Below, one piece after another: positions 31,039 through 41,963 of a stretch of DNA of 64,000 nt. Source of the stretch: Nannochloropsis oceanica. Lineage: Eukaryota; Sar; Eustigmatophyceae; Eustigmatales; Monodopsidaceae. Position 1 is the stretch's first letter, and every line of letters starts with the position of its first letter. A model generated the notes under the pieces. That model worked only from the letters and a program-made list of their open reading frames with translations, made no database searches and was not told the origin of the DNA. A program made the position numbers and the translations under genes. The stretch lies in assembly GCA_004519485.1 (NCBI GenBank), contig CP038131.1, forward strand, positions 575,001-639,000. Reading direction: 5' to 3'.

Positions 31039-32287
31039 TTAGTCTTCATGCAGATGCTGCCCTCCTCCTGCTCCTCCTCCTCCAGCTCCTGCTCCTGCTC
31101 CTGCTGCTGCCGGTGGTGGTGGTGGCGCGGCGGCGTTGGCATGCGCTGGGGCAAAATCAACGCGCACGGCCCCAGGAGCTTCCTCGTGGTGATATGTGCC
31201 GCAGAAGTAATGCAGCATTGCGGGGGTATGGAACAAACGGCGGACAGGCCACCCTCGGGCTTCAGCGACGACGGGGAATACAAATTCGAGGAAGTAATAG
31301 GTGTGACCGACGATGATGCCGATGACGTCAATAGTGGCAGGGTTACCCAAGACCATGGAAAACGTCAAGAGGACCCAAGGGAGATAAGGTGCGGTGAACG
31401 GGAAAAGATTCAGGAAGGTCAGCCGGACGTGTTCGTTTTGTCGCCCCCAGACGTAGACCATCATGAAGGTGAGGGAGGAGCCGAGGAAGGGGATAGAGGG
31501 ACGGATGAAGGGCGCGATGCACGTAATCATCGTGGCCCCGAACAAAATCATGAAGATGAAATCAGCCGTACGTCCGCGGAAGGTGCCTTCTTCTAGCAGG
31601 CGGCAGTAGCGGACAAGGAAGTACATATGGAAGAGGAAGTCTAACGAGAAATTGCCGAAGTACATGAAATTTGTGAATAAACGCCAGACTTGGCCTTGAC
31701 GGACCAGGCTCAGGTTGAAATAGAGGTTGAAGGGTGAGACAAGGTCCAGGGCGCAGGCCGCCGTGGTCAGGACTGAAGCTGTTAAGTAGACCCGTGAGAC
31801 GACGGGCATTTCCATGTACCAAACCTGGGGATGGAGATTGGGAGGGAGGAAGGGGGAGTAGAGGCGAAGAGCAAGAGGGACGGGAGAAATCAGTGAGTTG
31901 GATGCCTCATATACGGAACTCCTGAGTGTAAGGAGTAAGGGCTGGAGTGCGCGTGATTACAATTGGTTTTAAAAGCTCTAAGAAGTGCCAGAGCAAATGC
32001 ACACACGTGCACGTGGGTCTCTCTTCTTGCTTCCTCCCGCTTCTCTTGTACCGGAGAAAAGTTCCTATTAATGCGCTAGCATGCATCGACATGTCATTTA
32101 CACTGCACTTTTGTCCATCCCATCCCATTCCACCCTTCAGATAGAAAGGTATGTATCTCTTTTCACGTACCCAAGGTCCTGTCTCTCCAACGGGAGGAGG
32201 CTGGTGGTGATTCTGCTGCTGGTGCTGGTGCTGGTTTTGCTGCCCCGGACGCTCTGGCTGATTTTCATCTTGGTGTTGATCAAACAT
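31039..32287 (-). CDS. Derlin (DER1 family), ER-associated degradation
   Basis: Two exons, 32287-32171 and 31824-31039, give 300 residues. Exon 2 carries the whole Derlin core: VSRVYLTASVLTTAACALDLVSPF, GQVWRLFTNFMYFG, FSLDFLFHMYFLVRYCRLLE and WVLLTFSMVLGNP. The WR motif and several membrane segments are present. The Gly-x-x-x-Gly rhomboid-like helix is degraded, as in Derlins. Known role: retrotranslocation of misfolded proteins from the ER. Exon 1 adds a hydrophilic Gln/His-rich N-terminal extension of 39 residues and no signal peptide, which favours the host ER over the symbiont (SELMA) system. The C-terminal tail is Pro, Ala and Gly repeats encoded by CTC/CTG-type triplets. Confidence 0.88.
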
Positions 32288-32751
32288 AGCTATTTTGCCT
32301 GTGTTATACGGGAAGAATGAGGATTGTATAGCTGTGAGGGAGTTTGGTAGGCTCACAAATGACGCCAACTAGCAAAGACAACGAGGTTGATGATGATGGG
32401 AATAGGCGGGGGGTTTGGTTAGAGCTTCAAAAAGCGATGCAAGGGCGATGAAAAATGGGGCGCTAGATGCCCGACAGTACCGTCACTGCGTGTTTCTCAT
32501 GGGAGGGAGTCGTAGTACTGAGCGAGCAAAAAGGCTCAGTGTCATACCAAAGAGTTCTGCTTCGTTCAAAATGGCTTGCTTGGGCGAGCGCACAGTCGTC
32601 TTCGACTTGAGCGATCCAAGTTCCTCTCACAAAACTTGTCGTAAGTCCGAACGAAGCCAAGAAAAAGAAAACATGAAGAATAGCTACTTTGAATTGACGC
32701 GATTTCTTCATTTGTGCAAGTCTGCTACTTTTGAAGACATGCCTACTCACC

Positions 32752-35475
32752 CCTCCTCACCTCCAAGAGCTCGAAAATGGGCCAGCAAGGTGGTCCGGGC
32801 AAGACGACGGCGGGTGCTGTTGGTGCTGCTGCTGATGGTCGTCTCTTCGGGAAGGAATACAGACGGGTCCAAGGGAGGGGTGGCGATGGACGATGACGTC
32901 GCATTGAAGCAAAACCAACCTATCAGCTCAGCGCAGTGGGTCAAGGTGGCCGCGAACTCCCCTTGGTCCTCCCCGACTTCGTGGGCGAAGGCGAGGGCCT
33001 TGAGCAACGCAGGCAGCAGTATTGGCAAGTCGTCCTTAAAAGAATTTTCATAGAAGATAATGAGCGCGCGCAAGAGTTTGGCGCTGAGCTGTCGGGCGGA
33101 GGCCATCCAATGCGACAGTTCCTCCAACAAGGCGGGCAGGATCCGCCGAGTATTTGTGCGAACATAGAGCCTCGTCGCCAGATTTGGGCGCTCTTGAAAC
33201 GGTAAAGGAAGTGCAGGAGCGAGGTGAGCCGTGTAATTTATAGGCGCATCCAGTAGCTGGTACGCCCGGATCTCCTCCTCGTTGTCCCGGACGTACAAGT
33301 CCGCGCACTTCGCCAACGCCTTTAGTGCGTGTACCTGGTTTTCCTATGGGTTTAGAGTTCATGTTAACGCAAGCGAAGCATTGAAAGCTTAAGGAATCAA
33401 TAATCAATAGCTGACATCGTATATAGGCAGACTGGATCGCCTTGAAGCGGTATGCTATGATGAAAGGGTTGGACGCCGTACCTGGACTGGGTCGTTTAGG
33501 CCGTTCAAGAGGAAAGGGAGGAGGCGAGTCTCGTGGTCGTATCTATCAGGCAACTGGGTCAGCCATTCTGCCAGCATATTCACGAGACTTTTTCGCACCA
33601 TGGGATGCGCATCTTGGGATAGCTGTATGCGTGGCAAACAGGTGTGTATATATATTGGCTCAAGCTCCTTTTACATGTAAGATATGCAAGTAGACTTCCG
33701 TTATCTTACCTGGGCCAAATAATTGAATGACACGTCGGCACGATAAAAAACTGAAATGGGAAGGACATTTTCGGCGCGGAACCCAACCAGCTCTACGATC
33801 GCGTCCGTTCCCGCACCTTTCCGTTTTCCGCGGTCCGGCACCTTAACCAAATCCTGGATGGCAGCAATAGCGGCAATGCGCACTTTCGAAAGCCGGTGGT
33901 GGAGAAGCGGTAGGATCGCGCGTACCAGGCCCACCGCATATAACTTCATGCCGAGCTTTAGAACCGAATAGGTTGTAATTTTGTCATTTATTGGTTTCTT
34001 GCAAAAGTTGAACGTAGACATACGGCATGACAACTCTCACAGCAGTCCCTTCGCATACACACGCACCTCAAACGCGAAGCTACGAGCCAAAGTGCTCATT
34101 GCTGTACAGGCTTCAATTTGCAACACCTGTTAGTGACACAAAGGAGCTGATCAGCGTGTCTCAGATCAGCCATGGTAAAAGGAAATCCACAAATACGTAC
34201 TGCAAACGGATCTAGCGAGAATCCATGAAAGAAGAGAACCAAATCGTGGAAGTATGGGCGCAGGCCAGACTCAGATCCTCGTTCCAAGGCCAAATACACA
34301 AGTTGATGGAGCAGTCGACATATGCGAAGACGGACTTCTTCGGAAGACTCAACACATGCCCATTGAGTGACCGTGCCCTGTTAATGTCAAGTAAAATATA
34401 TGGCCTTTGAATAGGTTTTGTCGTTCTGGTTCTGTCGTTTTCAAGTAGACGGGATGAATCTCTTAGACAATATAAGACTGACCTGGCCTGGCACGATAGC
34501 CTTTCCTCTTTGATAGGCTTCGTAAGCTTGAGGATCCTGCACAAAAAGTTGAGCCGTGGGATCATAGCAGGCACAGGGCGGTTGACGAACTCTGACAACC
34601 TGTGAAATATTCAGGGATATGTAAAGCTTTTGTGGTTAGACAACGATCGACCCCCTCCGCACTCTCAAGCTGAAACCTACCGCGAAAAAGTGGTCCAACA
34701 CCGAAGATGGAATATCTTGAACCGAGCTAAAGAGGATGGATGTCAAATGAATAGCCATGTCACGACAAATCTCGGACACATCAGCAAACAACTTGAAGAG
34801 TGGCAAATGAACCTGTGACAGAAAAGCTTGATGCTCGTCGCACCTCAACGCCTGTGACACGGTGGCGCATGTGCACGCGTGAATGTGCCGGGAAAGGGAT
34901 GAATTTTATGATTTAATCGCATGGGACAGTGTGTTCAGGAGTCTCGTGACTAGAGGTGTGACACACAGCAAGTGTACACGTGAAGGAGAGTATACAATCG
35001 CGTATGCGCGAGCTTTTGGATTTGCGGGCCCTCCTGGACTGCCTCTCAAAAGTTTGATCAAATTATCGAATCCTCTGATCATGAAATAATGAAACCGTAC
35101 CTGCAAACGCGTCACAGTGGAAGGTGCAAAGAATTCGTGCAGCGATGACAAGGCCTCCTTCCGTACTGAGAGCACTTCGCTGTCAAGACGATGTAAGTCT
35201 CGATCAACACGCAGCCCAAGTAGTGGCGACAGCTGCATCACGGGCGAATTTCCGGCCACTCGTTGCTGCGTTTGGACTCTTAGTCGGCGTTCTTGCATGT
35301 AAGATACCGCAGATTCGGCCGCTGGAAACACGGAGGGCGCGCAACACTGCAGCTGAGAGGAGTGGAACGAGCGCGAGGATGGGCGACATCGAGCCACCCG
35401 TGACGCTGCTTTTTTGACCTGAGCCTGCAAAGCAATTTCATCATCCCTTTTAAGCTCTTGAAGGACGACATCCAT
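32752..35475 (-). CDS. DNAAF5: HEAT-repeat dynein axonemal assembly factor DNAAF5 (HEATR2)-like, 3' end uncertain
   Basis: At least eight exons: 35475-35101, 34812-34681, 34599-34483, 34377-34201, 34126-34067, 33955-33710, 33622-33482 and 33343-32752. All joins are in phase and introns are 74-288 bases. Conserved DNAAF5 stretches include ESSEEVRLRICRLLHQLV, LDPFAVLQIEACTAMSTLA, HHRLSKVRIAAIAAIQDLV, MLAEWLTQLPDRYDHETRLL and ILPALLEELSHWMASARQLS. DNAAF5 helps preassemble axonemal dynein arms in the cytosol. About 613 residues are placed, and alignment reaches only about residue 450 of the 855-residue human protein. Exon 8 ends in a stop unless a GTGAGT donor at 32750 is used; a last exon could lie in 32463-32740. 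It is the most intron-rich gene in the window. Confidence 0.8.
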
Positions 35476-36058
35476 GTTGCAACCTGTATAGGACAGCAAA
35501 AATAGGGTGATGTAAATGTGAAAAGTATGCCGCTGGGGCGGAGAGCGATGAAGAGTGGCAAATACATTTGTCACCAGCATTTTGTCTATACAAAATGAAG
35601 ACGGACGCCATTTGATATGTCTGCGATAATCTGCGACTTTGCGTGTGTTTACTTTGAGGATAGCCCAAAAGGAGCGCTTCCCCAAAACCCAAAATGAAGA
35701 AGGGATGCCGCGGCCCATCGTTCGTTATGTGGTGACTGGGACTCTTGGCGATTCGGTCGTATCGATGATCTTGTGATACCTACTGACCTAAACAGGGCCC
35801 CGATAAACAAGACAGGGATCTCTATAGTGACAGGCTTTGTGGCAACGGGCTATCGTCAGGGAAACTTTGATCCTACGACATTTTCGGCGTGCATAATCAC
35901 CATCACAGCGGCTCATCGTCAAATCGTGCGGCGCTGACCACCTCATCCACACACCGGCATCCCCACACAGGACGATCGGGCCTCCACAACGCCACTAGAC
36001 CGTGCACACGCCTTTCAAACCCACTGCGTGGCGGATTCAAGGAAAGGTCTAGAGAGCC
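35476..36058. promoter_or_regulatory. Divergent region, DNAAF5-like / polyprenyl synthase
   Basis: About 580 bases between divergent start codons, probably holding both promoters and 5' leaders. No gene seen. Confidence 0.4.
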
Positions 36059-38173
36059 ATGGCCCCTACATGGAGAGGAGGGGTCCAAGGACTCCAAGCT
36101 CTCGTGCAGCATTGTTCCACCGGCGGGCGGTTGATGGCCCGCCCCAACCCAGGAACCTCCTACGCTGCGGCCTCACACATCAATGGCAGCTCCACGCTCT
36201 TTGATACGCGATTGTATTCTAGTGAAGGCAGCACACGGGGCATAGGTAAGCCTAGAACAGCTAGCACCCTGAACAGTAGCGAGCCGAAATACATATCTCC
36301 TGCCTCTTTCTTGTCCTTTGCCCCATCTGGGCACATTGCCACGACCTAACGGACCAGTGCCTACCTCTCTCTAGTAAAGAAGAGTGCCCATTATGTAGAA
36401 CATGAAAATATGCCACATTCTCAAAACCACGATTTATCTTTCACAACAAATGTCTTCAATCTTCAATCCCCTCTCATCTGTGTCCCTGCGCAGGCCAACC
36501 TAGTTGGGCTCGGACGGCCGCGGATGCCTCGATCAATGTTCTGGTAAACGCAGTAACACGGCCAGGAGTGGACGATCCGACGCTGAAGGTGGCTGATCCT
36601 CGACAAACAGGGATGGAGGTGGAAGGGGGATATGATATGCAGGAAGACTTGGCCTTGGACTTGTCTCGAAGACCTCGCCCGGAGCTGTCGTCGAGCTGGG
36701 TGGAAGCAGCACAGAGGGTCGATCCATTCAAGGTGCGCTAAGCTACGATCCAAATCGCTGCGATGTCTTCTACAACGTATCACTCATCTTCTCTCCTTCC
36801 CTCATTTCCTTTCAGTTGGTAGAAAGCGATATGAGAAGTCTATCTGCCGGGATCAAGGTATGTCTATGACTTTGCAATCCCGCGCTGACACCATGACGAA
36901 GCGAGAAAGAGTATGAGAGAAGTTACAGCAATTTATTTTGTTTGCCATAGCCCTAGGCTCGATCCCACGTAAAAGTCGTGCTGACTCTTGCCCCTTTTTC
37001 CTCATCCTCTCTCTCCCCCACTGTCCCCCACTCCCTCCAGTCACTGCTGGGCACCGACCACCCCGTGCTAGAAGCCTGTGCCAAATACCTCTTCGAGCTG
37101 GACGGGGGCAAAAAGATCCGTCCGACTATGGTCTTACTAGTCGCACGGGCCGCCGCCGCGCATGCTCCCAGATCAGGGTCCAATGTGAACGGTCATCACG
37201 CTTCAGATCCGGAGTCCCCTGGGCCCTTGCCCTCCCAGAAACGCCTGGCAGAGATCACAGAGATGATTCATACAGCCAGCCTGTTTCACGACGATGTCAT
37301 TGATGAAGCCGATGCGCGGCGGGGCGTCCCTTCCATCAACAAATTGTATGGAAACAAAATGGCGATTTTGGCGGGGGACTTCCTATTGGCCCGCGCCTCG
37401 GTGAGCCTGGCCCGGCTGCGGAATGTCGAGGTGGTAGAGCTTTTGTCTACGGTCATCGAGCACCTGGTCAAGGGTGAAGTAATGCAATCGAGGCCTCAGG
37501 CCTTGCTGGATGGGAGTGGAGCTACGGATGATGGGCGGGCGGCGTTGGAGTACTATTTGCACAAGAATTACTACAAAACAGGCTCGTTGATGGCAAATTC
37601 GTGCCGGGCCGCCGTGTTATTGGCCGGGCACGGAGAAGCTCTACAGGCGCAGGCGTTTGCGTATGGCAGGCATGTGGGACTGGCCTTTCAGTTGGTGGAC
37701 GATGTGTTGGATTTCGAGCAGTCGTCTGAGATATTAGGCAAACCCGCGTTGAACGACCTGAGACAGGGCCTGGCGACGGCCCCTGTCCTCTTGGCTGCAC
37801 AAAGGTTCCCACGGGAGGTGGCGGAGCTGATTAAGCGCAAGTTTCGATCTGAGGGGGATGTGGAGAAGGTAAGGAGAGGAAGAAAAGGAGGTGGTGGTGC
37901 GGTTTGTCGTCTCTTGAAAAAGTGGATGCATCTTACGCACGCCTCTTCTTTTCTGCGTGACATTTTATACGTATTGAAAATACTTTTCATTCTCCAATTG
38001 TCTTTCTACAGGCACTCGAGTTGGTAGAACGCGGCGATGGGCTGCGGCAAGCGAAAGATCTAGCATCGGTACAGGCGGAGCAGGCTATGGAAGCGGCTTT
38101 GACCATGCATCCTTCCCCCGCTCGGGACGGTCTTATCAAGCTGGCCTCGCTCGTTGTACACCGCACGAGTTAA
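36059..38173 (+). CDS. COQ1: Long-chain polyprenyl diphosphate synthase, mitochondrial (COQ1/PDSS1-like)
   Basis: Five exons, 36059-36245, 36494-36732, 36816-36857, 37041-37868 and 38012-38173, give 485 residues. The N terminus is basic and holds RLYSSEG, a mitochondrial processing-like motif. The two Asp-rich magnesium motifs are LFHDDVIDEAD (about 239) and LVDDVLDFE (about 375). Also present are DGGKKIRPTMVLL, GDFLLARAS and KPALNDLRQGLATAP, which fit trans-prenyl synthases that make the C40-C50 tail of ubiquinone. Solanesyl synthases of plastids are alternatives, but there is no signal peptide. Residues 70-140 are a poorly conserved linker. Confidence 0.87.
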
Positions 38174-38530
38174 ACCATAGAGGCACCAGACGGGAAGACC
38201 GGAATAACCTGGTGAAGCTGGTGGTAGGCAGGGGGGAGGAATCGGGGAGAGTGCCATATCTTGAGAGAGGGGACCAAATGACTGTTGATAACCTGCCCAT
38301 TGGCTTTTCCTCCTTGTTGCCGCCGCCAGCGCAACACCCATCCACTCACTCACACAAATCTTTCAAATGTATCAAACAAAGATAGAACGGAAACAGCTAC
38401 CATCACATGATCACGTGATATACACGACGCGGCACACTATAATTCATAGGTTTTCCCAGTTACTTTTGTTTCCAATTTGTTATGTTATTTTTGTTGTCGT
38501 CGAGGGGAACCGATCGAACCAATTTTTTAA
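38174..38530. other. Convergent intergenic region, no gene seen
   Basis: About 360 bases between the polyprenyl synthase stop and the AKAP17A-like stop, made of 3' untranslated sequence of both genes. Confidence 0.5.
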
Positions 38531-41323
38531 TCAAGAACTGGCCATCATGACGACACTACGCGGCTTATCTAAAAAACAGTCATTTCCTATACTCCTTGTG
38601 TGGCCTCGCTTTCTGCGAGACTCGTGTGGGCTAGAGCGAGTGCTATTTACTTTTAGATGGTCGCTCTGACGTCCCTTCCCTGTTGCTGTTTTTGCTGCCG
38701 TAGATACTACCACTCCATCTGCTCCGATGGCAACGACCTCGCTTCGCAGATATCCAGCTCTCACGCTTTCCACTCCATCGGCTTCTCGTTGCTTCTCCCT
38801 CACCCAATAGTCGGCGGAAACAAGGTTTGGCAGGAAGTGAGTCAACGTGAGATTGAGCGAAGGCTCTGCCTGCATCGGAACCATGCCCCATCTCTCTCTC
38901 TCTTCGATCGGCGACGGCGCGATAACCACAGCCTTGGAACCCTCCACTCCCATCACGCTCAAAGAAATGCCCTCATCTTCCTTTCCTTTCACCTCGGCCT
39001 CCGCCTCCAGGAAAGGCAGGAAGCCCGCCGCCCTTATTTCCTTCAGCCGGTCTCGAGCCTCTTCCCTCTTCAGACTCGCTTCCAAATGCACCCTTCGCCG
39101 CTCCAACCGCTCAAGCTGACGTTTACCCAAAATTTCTTCCCGCGCCTTGGCTCGCATCACTTGGTCGCGATTGCGTTCCTCGAGCGCTTTTTCCTCTTCT
39201 AGACGCCTACGGACCTCCCTTCGCATTCTTTCCTTCTCTTTATATTTGGAAATCGCTACCTCGGCGTCTCCTACCGCTTTCTGTAGAGTAAATACGGCCA
39301 TCGCTACAACGTTTTCTTCATCATCATTGTCCTTGTCGTCCTCACTTTCATCATTCATCTTCTGGAGAAGAGCAACTGCTGCTTGTAAGGCCAGCTTGGC
39401 AGCTCCAAAAGCATTCACAACAGCAGGCACCGGTTCCTGCCCCTCCCCTTCTCTTTCTCTATCCCCGTCTCTCTTCCTCTTCTTCTGTTTCTTCATTGTC
39501 CTTCTCTCCCCGCCGAGCCAATGGACCGAATGCTGCCACAAGCGCTTCAAACGCACTTGCCACAGGCGCAGCTTGGAATACAAATCCCACGCCGGAAGCA
39601 AGCTTCGAACGTGCCCCTGCAGCTCACGGCAAACGAGGCAAAATTCCTCCACCTGCTCTTTTTCGTTCTTCTGTTGCATATTCTCTGACTGCCGCCGTTC
39701 ATTCAACAGCAACGCAGCTGCCAAGGCCTTCCTATACGTCGTTGCCCGGCTCGCATGGTGCAAGAAACGTGGCAAGATCGCATCAAGCCCACTATCCATC
39801 TTAACAGCGTCATCCATAGAAACCTCTCCGCTCTCTCCCCGCTTGGCTAAAGCATCTTCACCTGCCTCTTTCATGCTGTTGCATAAAGCCTTGAACGATT
39901 CCTCCACCTCCCGTGCCTCCCCGTCCATCCTCAACAAGTGAAGCGTGCTGCTCACCTTATTCTCTGCTTCCTTGAGCGACGCTTGCAGTCGCTGAAAATA
40001 CTCCTCAAGATTTATTATTTTGTGTGCTTCCCGCAACACCAAATCCCTTGACTCCGCCAGGGCCAACTCCGTGCCCTTAATAAACGACACACACAGCTTG
40101 CTCTGACGTGCTTCCTTCAGCAAAGAATGCCCTTCTAAACCCACACGCCAACGACGATCCGATTCCTTTAAGGCCTTCGCCTGTGCCACCCTTACTTCGC
40201 GCACCCCGTCCAACCGCTGTTTCTCATGCGCCTCGTCCCGTAAACGCGCCAGCTCCGCCTCGGTGGCAGCGATGCCTCGTCGGCAGTAGTGTTGTAGCTG
40301 ACCGATCTCCTTGATCATTGCTTGGGCGGCTATCCTTCCGGGCTCTTTGACAAGCCTTTGGTCAATACTGTCGGCCTCTGCCAAGAAGTTCTTAAGATTC
40401 AGTAACTCCCTTCTGTAGCTAGCCTTGCCTTCTGTGTCCTCCTTCTCCTCCCCACCCTCCCCCTGTTCGTGCATACCCCGATCTAACGCCTTTAATAACG
40501 CCGCAATCTCCTTCCTTTCCTTCTTCAAGCGAATCCGTTTCCCTTCCAAAACTTTTCGCGCCTGTGCTTCGCGCTCTTTGACAGCTTGACGTGCCCTACA
40601 TTGAGCGTCAGTAAAAAAACCAGAACGATCCAACTGCACAACCATCGGCTTAACCACCTTCGAACTTTCATATCGCAACGCCTTCCCTTGGAATCGAGCG
40701 AAGGCCTTCTCCACTTCGACCAACCGATCAAATTGAATATAGACGTCCATGAGAAGCCCGCATGGAAGATAAACTGCGTCTACCTGGGTTGGTATCGTCA
40801 CTAAAGCCTGCTCGATATGCGTCCGCAATTTTTCGCTTGTCCCTGCCTCTTCGGAAGCGATGTCGAACCATTTGCACGGCAGCTGGCGTAATACTATAGT
40901 GTCTGGCCGATGACCGGGCGTGGCACGCTGGAAGAAGTCATCCTGAATGGATCTCATATTTATCTCGCCTTCTTCCAGGATATCATCTTCCCACTCTCGC
41001 GACGCAGCGGCGACGACGCCCTCCGCAGTATCACGCCTCACTCTTATTTTGACCTTCGAGGACTGACCTAAAGTGACTACCCGCTGGTCAAGCGCTTCAA
41101 ACAGGGCGTCCACGGAAGCCTTATTGCCGTAGCCGACATGCACTGTGGACCTATTCTGGTCGTACTGAAAAAATAGCGGCTTGTCGGCCACGGCTTGGTT
41201 GATAGATTGGCGCGCATCATAGGAACTCAGGGTGTCTCCGTGGAAAGCTTGAAAACAGACGTGGCACGACGCTACTCGCAACACCTCGATCTCGCCCTTC
41301 GCACCCCAGACAAAGTCCACCAT
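38531..41323 (-). CDS. AKAP17A/SFRS17A-like RNA-binding, coiled-coil protein
   Basis: A single exon of 930 residues from the ATG at 41323. DTIVLRQLPCKWF opens an RRM-like region that includes VYIQFDRLVEVEKAFARFQGKALRY and MVVQLDRSGFFTDAQ. It matches the AKAP17A (XE7) order of LPCKWF motif, RRM and then a long basic/acidic coiled coil rich in Arg, Glu and Lys. Animal AKAP17A sits in splicing speckles, binds protein kinase A and affects splice-site choice. A further conserved block near the end reads MVPMQAEPSLNLTLTHFLPNLVSADYW. The coiled coil of about 500 residues is longer than in animals. Kinase A anchoring cannot be judged. A frame extends 20 residues upstream but has no ATG. Confidence 0.74.
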   Translation of the reverse strand: MVDFVWGAKGEIEVLRVASCHVCFQAFHGDTLSSYDARQSINQAVADKPLFFQYDQNRSTVHVGYGNKASVDALFEALDQRVVTLGQSSKVKIRVRRDTAEGVVAAASREWEDDILEEGEINMRSIQDDFFQRATPGHRPDTIVLRQLPCKWFDIASEEAGTSEKLRTHIEQALVTIPTQVDAVYLPCGLLMDVYIQFDRLVEVEKAFARFQGKALRYESSKVVKPMVVQLDRSGFFTDAQCRARQAVKEREAQARKVLEGKRIRLKKERKEIAALLKALDRGMHEQGEGGEEKEDTEGKASYRRELLNLKNFLAEADSIDQRLVKEPGRIAAQAMIKEIGQLQHYCRRGIAATEAELARLRDEAHEKQRLDGVREVRVAQAKALKESDRRWRVGLEGHSLLKEARQSKLCVSFIKGTELALAESRDLVLREAHKIINLEEYFQRLQASLKEAENKVSSTLHLLRMDGEAREVEESFKALCNSMKEAGEDALAKRGESGEVSMDDAVKMDSGLDAILPRFLHHASRATTYRKALAAALLLNERRQSENMQQKNEKEQVEEFCLVCRELQGHVRSLLPAWDLYSKLRLWQVRLKRLWQHSVHWLGGERRTMKKQKKRKRDGDREREGEGQEPVPAVVNAFGAAKLALQAAVALLQKMNDESEDDKDNDDEENVVAMAVFTLQKAVGDAEVAISKYKEKERMRREVRRRLEEEKALEERNRDQVMRAKAREEILGKRQLERLERRRVHLEASLKREEARDRLKEIRAAGFLPFLEAEAEVKGKEDEGISLSVMGVEGSKAVVIAPSPIEERERWGMVPMQAEPSLNLTLTHFLPNLVSADYWVREKQREADGVESVRAGYLRSEVVAIGADGVVVSTAAKTATGKGRQSDHLKVNSTRSSPHESRRKRGHTRSIGNDCFLDKPRSVVMMASS

Positions 41324-41963
41324 CCTGGCCGCGGGTGGATTAAATAGGATGGCAGCGGTAGAAGGGCGTGTGGCGCTGCCCAAGTGAATGTGAATCGACG
41401 GGGAAGATAGGTAAAGAGATTGCGGGGCACGCCTTCCTATAAATCAGATACTTACAAATAAACTCCACTTTTGCAATTACTCAGTAGTCTTGTCGTGGGC
41501 GCTGTTTTGTATATAAGCGAACAGGGAAAGGGAAGTTGTGATGAACATACAATGGAACATCTCTTCGGGCGCTCTTGCGATTGACCCCGGCGGTCATACA
41601 CACACAGCAATAGCCTCACAGCAACAGCCTGCAACCTGCCGCATATATGGCCGCGTACACATAAAACCATGGATCGTGTGCCATATTACGGGTGGGTGCA
41701 AGCCAAGGGAGCCTCCGGCTATACGGGGGCCACCGAGCGAGGTTCGCTACTCTTGCGTTTCACTTCTTACGTTCCGATAAGGTGGAAAAGCAATGCGAAA
41801 ACAAGGGGAAAACTCAGAACATGAATGTGCATTGAAGGAGTTTTGCGCGTAGTCATATATTTTCCCTTAATCCTCTTTGAGAAATTTGTCGCGCTATTTC
41901 CTTCCGGGTACACAAAGTCATTTTCAACACAAAGAACCCATTCCTCGCCCCCACGCGACCACC
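41324..41963. other. Intergenic region, no gene seen
   Basis: About 640 bases between the ketoacyl-CoA reductase stop and the AKAP17A-like start, both on the minus strand. It should hold the AKAP17A-like promoter and the reductase 3' end. The short open frames have no support. Confidence 0.45.
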
